A DNA stretch of 31,902 nt from Conidiobolus incongruus B7586. Taxonomy: Eukaryota; Entomophthoromycota; Entomophthoromycetes; Entomophthorales; Conidiobolaceae. Below the pieces are notes generated by a model, which was not told the DNA's origin, did not search any database, and saw only the letters and a program-made list of their open reading frames with translations. The translations under genes were made by a program, and so were the position numbers. The stretch's first letter is position 1, and every line of letters starts with the position of its first letter. Shown piece after piece: positions 24,260-31,902 of this stretch. The stretch lies in assembly GCA_000697335.1 (NCBI GenBank), contig JNEM01008316.1, positions 1 through 31,902 of the forward strand. The letters run 5' to 3'.

Positions 24260-24720
24260 TAAAAATTTAATTCTGACAACTGTAAATGTGGGAGGAAGTA
24301 GTCTTTTAGAGCTTAAACAGGGAATCACCAGTGGTAAATGATAGATTACCACAAAATTAAGGGAAATTAAGAAGGTTCACCAAATTAGGTAGAAATAGCT
24401 TATTGCAAATCAAGGTCTTTGAATAAAGTAAATATCTCACGCTCATCACAACTCAATACTTTTTGTGAGTGTTACAAGAAAACTTAGAGACTGGATACTT
24501 TTGAAAATGAAGATAGAAAGATGGATTTATTGATTGGCTTATGATGATCTTATAATAGTTTCAATTGTTGAGTTTGGGTGGCTATGAATAACTTCAGGTG
24601 GAAAGCACTAAGTTAGACTAGTTCATAAAATGAGGTACTTCCAGTGTGACTTCTTGCATTAGTGTAATAGTCAGAGTTTCTTGAGTGATGGACAAGATTA
24701 TTCCCCATCAATTCTCATTT
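24260..24720. other. Unassigned island, possibly a decayed gene
   Basis: A block of about 460 bp with clearly more G and C than its flanks and many short coding-like stretches, but stops in every frame on both strands. The + strand starts with an open stretch at about 24267-24339 (LTTVNVGGSSLLELKQGITS). I do not recognise a domain. A decayed gene, a transposon scrap or a non-coding RNA are all possible. Confidence 0.35.
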
Positions 24721-25028
24721 AATATGTTTTAAATCAAAATTCATTATTTTTAATCCTATATATTAATTTTTGAATATTATTTATTTCTGAATTGAACAAA
24801 TAGCATATTAACCTATATATATTTAAATCATCTACAAAACCATTGCAAAATCATAATGTAGGTAATAGGATCATATAAGTTAAGTATTGATTAGTTGGAA
24901 TAATATGGAATTTGATGATTTAAAGTATATAAAAAATTAAGAAAATTTTAGAATATTGTGATTATAATTGATGATATTTATATCTTCAATTATTGAAATG
25001 ATAAATATAATAATAAAAGAATGATTAT
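24720..25028. other. AT-rich spacer
   Basis: AT-rich spacer before the tRNA-Asn terminator with no visible feature. Confidence 0.6.
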
Positions 25029-25036
25029 AAAAAAAA
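25029..25036 (-). terminator. RNA polymerase III terminator of tRNA-Asn copy B
   Basis: T8 on the - strand, starting 24 nt after the mature 3' end. No run of four T occurs before it, so the primary trailer should be longer than that of copy A. Confidence 0.65.
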
Positions 25037-25059
25037 TCAAGATTGACTATTTAAATTAG

Positions 25060-25133
25060 CGCTCCCAGGTGGGCTTGAACCACCAACCTCCCGATTAACA
25101 GTCGGACGCGCTAGCCAATTGCGCCATGGAAGC
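25060..25133 (-). tRNA. tRNA-Asn (anticodon GTT), copy B
   Basis: 74 nt, identical at every position to copy A at 1094-1167, in the opposite orientation about 24 kb away. The next ~28 nt downstream are also similar (shared TTTAAATAGTCAA and GATTTT), so the copies share a 3' flank, while the 5' flanks differ. Both should supply the same isoacceptor. Confidence 0.97.
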
Positions 25134-26536
25134 TTGACACAATTTATTTATCTTATAATTTATTTCTGTACATGTCTTGATAAAAACATTGCATATATAA
25201 CTTGATATCCAATCATTCTTCACCCAATAATTATACTTCACCGAAAATCTAATTTTTAACCTTCATTATATATTTTTTATATTCTATTAATACATATTAC
25301 CCCGATTATTATTTTAATTAAATTTTTAATTTACAAAATATATCATAAATGCGATCTTTAATCAATTATCCTATACATCACAAAGTGCCATGTTAGTTTT
25401 GTATTCTTTAATATAATGAATAAATGAACAACTTGTACAAACGATACTCATATTCTTTCTATTTTTAAATCACATACTACTTTTACTTATTTAAATCTCT
25501 TTATAAATATCTTGATAATAATATCACTATTACTTGGATAAATATTTGTTTCTTGAAATTTTTGTTATTTGTTAAATAATTTTTATAAATAATTTTAATT
25601 GAATAAAAAAATTATTTAAAAATTTTCGTTTAATATTTATAAATTTAATTAAACTAATGTAACGATTACTAAAATAAACAATATTTTATAACCTTAATTA
25701 TTATTAATGAGAATATGGTATTGTTTAAAAAATATTCATATATACAATATATCGATCCAAATCCAAATAATCTTAATATATATTAAACTAAATTATATTT
25801 AATAGTATGAAATGTTAAATATATAAATATATACATAAATCAAAAGATTAAATAATAAAAATAAATATATTCCAAAATATCTTGAATAATATAAATTGTA
25901 TATTTTTCAAAATCAAACTGATACAAAGTACTAATAAATCCCAACAATATTTAGACTGAGAAATATTCAGCAATTTTATTTACCTGATTATGATATTAAA
26001 TATCATATTATTAATTTCTAATTTTTTTAAATCCAATTCGTAAACTATTTATTTAATTTTATCCTTATAAACGTTTTACTCCAAAATTGAATACTGTAGC
26101 ATAAATTTCAAGCCTCTATATTGTCTCAAATATTTAAATTTGAAATATAAAACAATCAAAGTATTAATCAAAATTGATTTTTGAAATTAAAAGGTTTTCA
26201 AGGTTATTCATTATGTAATGTCCCATTTTCGTTAACAAAGTATTTGAGGAAATTTTTTATAAAAGTTATACCTTGTAAATTATAATTAATGGAGAGATAA
26301 TCAAATGTTTTAAATTTCAATCTATAGGTATTAAAAATATATAGCTTAAACGGATATTACCGTAAAAGAAAATTCTATTCAGTTTAAAAGAATTCGAAGT
26401 AAGAGTATGCAAATAACCGTGAGTAAAAATAATTAGGATAAATTAATTTTAAGAGATATATGGCGAATGAATGTATTAATATAATTATGTTTGTGATAAA
26501 GTATATACATTTTGTTTAGAGTATATTCAATGTTAT
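25134..26536. other. AT-rich intergenic DNA, no gene seen
   Basis: AT-rich with dense stops. Nothing was recognised before the G+C rise at about 26530. Confidence 0.55.
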
Positions 26537-27074
26537 TGTGACAATAGTTATCGGATTGATGCCTTACCTCACTCAAAATCACCGCCAAATCTCGTATCAC
26601 TCAAATTAGACCATAGTAGCATCTCATCATGCACATGTCCGTTTCACCTTACTATTACACCGTCATAATATACTTATGACAACACTTTTCACTCAATGCT
26701 ACAGACGACCTTTGCTCTTTTCCTTTTACAAATAAACCTTTATTTCCCCACTCTAAGTACGCTCTCTTAATATCTTCAAGTAGCTGCCTATAGCTCCACT
26801 TGGTCATCTTCCTTTATTCTCTCTACACCCATTCCTATTGATATCTCTAACTCCATCACCTTAGCATATCTGATCCTCACACCGCTACTGTTGAAACTGA
26901 TTTAGCCACTCTCTTCAACGCTCAGTTTACAAGTAATCATGGCCGGTTGGCTAGGTAATTGATCATTGATAGTCTTCCTCAGTTAGTAGGCTACATGCTT
27001 CACAAGCGAGCCTATACAATTATTGTGTCAGTGTCCTCGATGATGCTTCAAGAGCTAATAGGAGTGACAGTAAT
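26537..27074. mobile_element. Possible internal remnant of an LTR retrotransposon
   Basis: A long pyrimidine-rich, coding-like block with much more G+C than its flanks and no intact frame. It directly precedes the LTR-like segment at 27075-27325 and may be the tail of the internal region of the same element. It is old and broken. I cannot assign it to gag or pol with confidence. An unrelated decayed gene is the alternative. Confidence 0.3.
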
Positions 27075-27325
27075 TGTGACGGATATGATCCTGTTTCTCC
27101 TACCATCCAGCCAATAGAATCATATCATGTGTATATGACTCAATCTCAGTGCTGGTATTACCGTATAAATACCAACTTTGGTTCAATAACTAAGCCTCGG
27201 CTTGTTATTGTGTGCAATATCTACAATAAATCTTACTTACTTACCTTAATATATTTCTGTTTATTAGTGGTTCATCCACCTGTATACAGCACAGTTCTAG
27301 TTGTGCGGGTTATGGATTGGTGACA
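27075..27325 (+). mobile_element. LTR-like segment upstream of tRNA-Gly
   Basis: About 251 bp starting TGTGAC and ending GTGACA. In order it holds a CCAAT box (27111), a TATAAATA box (27164-27171) and an AATAAA signal (27225-27230) about 55 bp later. This U3-R-U5-like order is typical of retrotransposon LTRs. It lies about 60 bp from a tRNA gene, a known target of Ty3-type and Ty1-type elements. No second LTR or convincing target-site duplication is visible, so it would be a solo or truncated copy. The family is uncertain. A stand-alone promoter region is the main alternative. Confidence 0.4.
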
Positions 27326-27345
27326 ACTCCCTGTAGATCATGATT

Positions 27346-27364
27346 TCAGTGGTATTGCCACTGA
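27346..27364. repeat. Perfect short hairpin before tRNA-Gly
   Basis: TCAGTGG, loop TATTG, then CCACTGA: a perfect 7-bp stem with a 5-nt loop, ending about 21 bp before the mature tRNA start. The function is unknown. Confidence 0.5.
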
Positions 27365-27385
27365 GAACAGTGACAAACATATCAA

Positions 27386-27456
27386 GCAATGGTGGTTTAG
27401 TGGTATAATTACCGCCTGCCACGCGGTAGACCGGGGTTCGATTCCCCGCCATTGCA
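27386..27456 (+). tRNA. tRNA-Gly (anticodon GCC)
   Basis: 71 nt with a perfect 7-bp acceptor stem GCAATGG/CCATTGC and discriminator A. The anticodon stem ACCGC/GCGGT closes the loop CTGCCAC with anticodon GCC. The T arm carries GGTTCGATTCC, a canonical B box. There is no intron and no encoded CCA. It reads GGC and GGU codons. The T4 at 27457-27460 and the T5 at 27464-27468 would stop Pol III. Confidence 0.97.
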
Positions 27457-27468
27457 TTTTCTCTTTTT
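27457..27468 (+). terminator. RNA polymerase III terminator of tRNA-Gly
   Basis: T4 immediately after the discriminator base, with a T5 a few bases later as a backup. Confidence 0.75.
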
Positions 27469-27469
27469 C

Positions 27470-28200
27470 ATAATTTTCAATTTTTTTCATTTCTCATAAT
27501 TTATAGTTTAATATTTTATCACTCTAATATACGTTTATTATTATTGAATATATTTTAATCCAGACTAATATTTCAATTAAAATATTGTTTTCAAGATACA
27601 TTCATATACTAAAGTCAATTGTAATTACCAATTTATTGAAACCAAATTGCATTTATACCAATTTCATACTATTACAACTACTAGCAGAAATAATTTTTTC
27701 AAAATTGGTAAATATGTGCATTTAAATATTTGCCAAGCTTAAATAATCTATAATTGGATGAATTTATTATTAGGCGATATCCTATATTGTTAAATATCAA
27801 TACAAACATTCATTTCTATTTATTGAAGTCCATATCTAACAAAATTTTTATAATTTTTGCTGTCAAATTAGTCAATAATTTAACTATTTCATGCCATAAT
27901 CAATAATTAATTCAAAATGTTGAATTGATTATAAAACGTAATGAAAGTAGAAAAAATAGATTAATAATTAAAAATAGTAGAGATTTAAAATTGAGAGAAC
28001 CTTAAAAATATATTCAAATAATGATAATGAAGAATATTATAAGCTATTAATATTAATCCTATACAATAAAAAAATTACAAATTTTAGTTAAATCATTAAA
28101 ATTAATTACAAAAGTATTAAATACATCAATTTAACGTATTTTATGACAAGAAATAATTGAATATAGTTAACCTTGAAAGTGTTAAAACTATTTCCAAATG
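27470..28200. other. AT-rich intergenic DNA, no gene seen
   Basis: Nothing was recognised. The G+C rises from about 28190 into the promoter of the next gene. Confidence 0.6.
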
Positions 28201-28322
28201 CTTTAAACCCTCCAACAGAAATTGTTAAACTCTATCTGATGAACCAATCACCTGTGACAATTCCTCAAAGTTACACCAATTTCAACAACTTTTCTGGATC
28301 AACTTGATTACAAAAATTTGAA

Positions 28323-28330
28323 TATAAATA
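28323..28330 (+). promoter_or_regulatory. TATA box of the 63-residue gene
   Basis: TATAAATA 61-68 bp before the ATG at 28391. A CCAAT box lies at about 28244 in the G+C-richer upstream stretch 28195-28320. Confidence 0.75.
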
Positions 28331-28390
28331 GTCTTTACACCCAGTGTAATTAAGATATTTTTATATTATTTTGATTGAATATACTATAAG

Positions 28391-28582
28391 ATGTCATATG
28401 CTAACACTTCTCTATATACCATTCAAGAGTTGAGTGCCGAACTCAGCTCTATTCAAGATGCCTCCATGGTAAGTACCAACAAGCTTGTACCTATGGTTGA
28501 TCGATTGATCCAAGGGGCTGAGGAGTCTGAACTGTGTCATGATCTGTCCGTATTAGTTAGCTATTGTCATTGGTTGTATTGA
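28391..28582 (+). CDS. Small orphan protein, 63 residues
   Basis: I do not recognise this protein. It has no signal peptide or membrane segment and looks largely helical, with alternating charged and hydrophobic residues (IQELSAELSSIQDA, VDRLIQGAEESELCHDL), two cysteines (C49, C59) and an aromatic end, CHWLY. A short helical regulator or subunit would fit. It is probably real because the frame is clearly richer in G+C than its surroundings, a TATA box and a CCAAT box precede it, and AATAAA follows the stop by about 50 nt. This is the same compact layout as the secreted-protein gene. A GTAAGT inside the frame near 28470 could act as a donor, with a TTAG acceptor about 90 nt later, but the sequence between looks coding, so I favour the unspliced reading. 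Confidence 0.6.
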   Translation: MSYANTSLYTIQELSAELSSIQDASMVSTNKLVPMVDRLIQGAEESELCHDLSVLVSYCHWLY

Positions 28583-28633
28583 TTTGTGATGTATTACACA
28601 CTATATTGTATCCTATGATTTTTTGAATTTGTA

Positions 28634-28639
28634 AATAAA
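28634..28639 (+). terminator. Poly(A) signal of the 63-residue gene
   Basis: AATAAA about 52 nt after the TGA stop. Confidence 0.6.
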
Positions 28640-29139
28640 TTTGTTTATATAAGTTTGATTAATAATTGATCGGGTATAATAACTAATATTTTTATAATAT
28701 TAAATTGTATCATAGATTGATAACATATGCTGGATTTAGTTGAAATTGTTTATATTTTATTCACAAGCTTATTCCTAGTTATTATAATTCTTGATAAATT
28801 ATAAAATATAGTTTATGTGCCAAAGTATTCAATCAATTGTTCAAAATAATCTTGACGATTAGATTGATTTTCAATCCAATATTAGTCAATCTCAATTTTT
28901 TACTTATTGAAAATATATTTTAAGAAATTGACACTAAAAAATGGTATAATAATTGATTTAATATTTGAATATCATTTTATTGCTTAAATACAAATTTAAT
29001 TTTTTCGAAATCTATTTAATTATGTTTAGATTTAATATTATGGGAAAAATTGTAAATTAAAAGATTTTTATGAATGACTGAATATAAATTATTTAATATT
29101 TTAAAACTTTTTAAGAAAATACATATATAAAGTGAATTA
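28640..29139. other. AT-rich spacer between convergent genes
   Basis: No gene seen. The spacer separates the + strand 63-residue gene from the 3' end of the - strand transporter gene. Confidence 0.6.
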
Positions 29140-29143
29140 TTTA

Positions 29144-30515
29144 TTATTGTTTCTTCTTCTCTTCCTTAATAGCTGGAGATGGTGAAGGTTTAGCCATACT
29201 GAAGGCAAAAGCACCTCCAAATGCTAAAATAGCACCAATCACAAATTGGGAGTTAACTGGAGTACCCAAATACACTACTGAAATGATGATACTCACCATT
29301 TTACGTAATGTGAGAATTAAATTGAGTACGAGAGCACTGGAAAGTGTGGAGAGACGGTGAACACCAGAGACACAGAAGTATCTAGGATATGATTAAAATG
29401 AGGTGATTTTATAATAGTAGTATACTTACTGTGTGACAATATTTCCAATTAAAAATAATATTAATTTAGGAAAATGAGTAACTCCAACGCTATGTAATAA
29501 ATCACCCACAATACCTCTTAGGGTGATGGGATCTGAAGTAAAGTAATCAACGACTGATTTGGAAATATCATTGGCAAATGGCAAAAAGAGAGGTAATGAT
29601 AACATATGCTAAATTTCTGAGTTAAAATAATAATTTATGAGAATAATGAAATTAATAATTACTGTGTAAAACAAAGATTCTTTCCAATGCTTTCCATATT
29701 GCTTATAAGTGACTTCCTGCAACAATCCCAAACCAGAAGCCAAAAATAAAGCTAGGGTAAGAATAGTCAAACCGATTAATTGCTGAGATAATGTGGTATC
29801 CTGAGAAGACTGAGGCTATTAAAAAGTATTAGCACAAATTGAAGCTGAATCAATAATAACCTACCTTATGTTGAACAGTATTCAAAGTAGTTATAATCAC
29901 CCCAGCAGTAACTGCAGCAATACTAGCTACCTGCTTAAAATTATAACTAACTTGGAATTAATCCAAAATCCCCGATAAATAAAAATGTTACTTACCTCTT
30001 TTTCAAAATGAGCCAACCCATGAACATATTGGCAAATAAACTAGCGCTTCTGAATACAATATGTAATATCATAGGAATTTTGAAGCCGAAAGCGATATTG
30101 TTCATTATTGAGCTGGAGTAGAATAGTAAGACCATTAAAAACCATCTAGTAATTGGAATATGTCTCTTTTTGAGCTTGGGAATGCTACTATCTTCCGAAA
30201 ATTCGATATTTGTTAATAAACCCTCTATAGACATTAGTAAAAATTGAACGAATGTAATCAATTGACCTAAATAATAAATTAAACTTCCGTTATAAGGATA
30301 TAATAAACTGCAATATTACCACTCGATGGGGCGTCCTTGACTAGCAATTCCAAAAAGTAAGCATTGGAACAGCATCCTCCCATAATAAACCCAACAGCCG
30401 AAATCCATTCGAACATTGAACCGCTGAGCAATGTCGATAGGAAGCTAGGTTCCGGATTATTATTTAAAAATCTCTCTTCTTCCTCCTTACTTTGGAGTTC
30501 TTTAATAATAGCCAT
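29144..30515 (-). CDS. UAA-family nucleotide-sugar transporter, SLC35B4/Yea4-like, six exons
   Basis: Predicted to exchange UDP-GlcNAc (or a related UDP-sugar) for UMP across the ER or Golgi membrane and so feed glycan and chitin-related synthesis. The exons are 30515-30320, 30266-29996, 29946-29865, 29815-29663, 29608-29430 and 29381-29144. They join in frame to 372 residues, near the family's 330-345 with an extended N-terminus. The five introns are 53, 49, 49, 54 and 48 nt, all GT-AG, in phases 1, 2, 0, 0 and 2. Family marks in order are GGCCSNAYFLELL (about 46-58), SGQLITFVQFLLMSIEG (65-81), NNIAFGFKIPMILHIVFRSASLFANM (121-146), ILKKSYNFKQVASIAAVTAGV (152-172), the GLLQEVTYKQYGKHWKESLFYTHMLSLP stretch (213-240), NIVTQYFCVSGV (289-300) and LRKMVS (319-324). 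About 8-10 membrane segments are expected. The C-terminus KKKQ fits the KKxx ER-retrieval signal. An AATAAA overlaps the stop. I assign SLC35B4/Yea4 type rather than the SLC35B1-3 branches because of the GGCCSN, FRSASL and LRKMVS blocks. The substrate is inferred. Confidence 0.93.
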
Positions 30516-30529
30516 CTTTTTATTGAGTT

Positions 30530-31902
30530 GTATTAGGTGTGTTTTAATGATATATCAAACTCAGTCATCAATTGATTTGGAAACGTGGCAACTTGATATT
30601 GATTTAGGTAATTTAGTAATTATGGGAATAGAATTTGAGTGTATTTGTAATCAATTTAGTTGATAACTGTTGTGGATAATAAATCTCAATTCAGGTTTTC
30701 ATATACTCATTATTTTCTAAGTTTATTTGATAAGCAATATGGGTAATAATATAATAACCGAAAGGTTTCACGAGTCCTAAAATTTATTTTTGAAATCAAT
30801 TATGATTAATAATGTAATAATTAATTTGAAGACAGCAAATGATTATACTCACAAATGCAATTAATAAATTGTTTTTAGTTCAAATTGATCTACAGAATTG
30901 CAGCTATTGCTTTAAAAATTTCTTCATAATATTTTATGACAAATGATATGTATTCTGACGTTTTACCAAACAACTTGAATATAATTAACTAAAGCCAGCT
31001 TCAGATAAATTTGTAACAGGAAACAAAATTAATCAAAGAAATTATATACAAAGAGGGTTAAGATATTGAATCAAATATTCAAACATATATATATGTTGCC
31101 TTTTATTGTATTTACTTATCAAAATATCATTCATATAATTTTTCATAAATATTGACATAGCCTCTATTTTTAGTTATGTGAGATTAAAAATTCATTAATA
31201 AAATTATAAAAATGAATAATAAACAATTCAATTAAATTCTATCAAATATTGTTATAACAAACATATTTATGCATCAATATAAATGATTTTAAATGTTGAA
31301 ATATTTTTAGACACAAAGTATTACATAATATTTTTAATATATTAATATAGAAATTAAGTAATGGCATAATTTTAAAATTAAAATTAAATAAATAAATTAA
31401 TAAATATTATATAAAAATTAATAGCCTCTTTTATTATAAATAATTTTTATACTTTTAGTAAGCTTCTAATATTTAAAAAACAGTTTTTTTATTAAAGACT
31501 CAAATTTAATATTTCATAAACTAATTTAATACATTTACAGGAATTTTTTTCTTACAAGCTATTTTTTTAATTATCTAAAACAATTATAATTATATAGGTT
31601 ATAATTAGGTAAATATATCAGATATAGTAACTCTCTTTAGTTTTTTTATATAAAAAATCTTTTATAGCTTTAACTTCATATATTTTATAATTATCATACA
31701 AAATAATAGGTATTTTTGATTTATATTAAGAAAATTATTTAAAAATAACTTTATTTAAAAAAGTAATATATAATTCACAAATAGTTAATTTTTTAAGTTA
31801 TTAAATAAAAAAACTATATACCATTATAGTTTATTACAATAATTAATATTTGTTTATATTTAAAATATTTATTTATTAAAATTTATAAAAGGGATTAATT
31901 AA
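30530..31902. other. Upstream region of the transporter gene and AT-rich end of the window
   Basis: The first ~130 bp (to about 30660) are somewhat richer in G+C and probably hold the transporter promoter, though I see no clear TATAAATA. Beyond that it is AT-rich DNA with no gene seen. Confidence 0.5.

Noticed and set aside
27129-27323. 64-codon + strand frame before tRNA-Gly
   Set aside because: It covers the TATA and AATAAA signals of the LTR-like segment and has no recognisable protein features.
29923-29995. Longer second intron for the transporter, ending at CTAG
   Set aside because: It keeps the frame but deletes eight residues that are conserved in position in SLC35B4 proteins. The acceptor ending at 29947 restores them and gives an intron length like the others.
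30364-30663. 99-codon + strand frame
   Set aside because: It is antisense to the first exon and promoter of the transporter gene.
1-31902. CRISPR array, operon-style clusters, rRNA genes
   Set aside because: No regularly spaced repeats, co-directional overlapping genes or rRNA motifs were seen on either strand.

Overview
The window looks like nuclear DNA from an AT-rich fungus, most likely an early-diverging lineage. The evidence is very low G+C between genes, introns of about 50 nt with GTAAGT-like donors and TAG acceptors, TATAAATA core promoters, AATAAA signals, fungal-style C2H2 regulators, a CBM19-like secreted chitin-binding protein, and eukaryotic tRNA genes without an encoded CCA. 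An Entomophthoromycotina (Conidiobolus-like) or gut-fungus-like source would fit the composition, but I cannot fix the lineage by eye. The window is gene-poor.

Layout, left to right. 1-1200: AT-rich DNA, then an unexplained G+C-rich island (about 700-1040) and a tRNA-Asn(GTT) on the + strand. 3680-4690: a C2H2 zinc-finger gene, copy 1, on the - strand. About 7050-7985: a decayed Tc1/mariner-IS630 type transposase on the - strand. 11170-12480: the better-preserved paralogous zinc-finger gene, copy 2, on the - strand with a G+C-rich promoter. 12.9-23.7 kb: a gene desert with only weak islands. 23729-24113: a compact gene for a 90-residue secreted cysteine-rich protein. 24260-24720: an unassigned decayed-looking island. 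25060-25133: a second, identical tRNA-Asn on the opposite strand. 26537-27375: an LTR-retrotransposon-like remnant abutting tRNA-Gly(GCC) at 27386-27456. 28323-28639: a small orphan gene of 63 residues. 29144-30515: a six-exon gene on the - strand for an SLC35B4/Yea4-type nucleotide-sugar transporter.

The most informative results are four. The transporter gene's six exons can be worked out from the sequence, and the protein ends in a dilysine ER-retrieval-like tail. The zinc-finger duplication appears to have copied the coding region and UTRs but not the TATA/CCAAT promoter, and copy 1 then acquired an earlier stop with the old tail still readable behind it. The inverted tRNA-Asn pair shares its 3' flank. 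LTR-like sequence lies directly upstream of tRNA-Gly. I see no operon-like logic, no CRISPR array and no clearly new multi-gene system. All composition statements are by eye.
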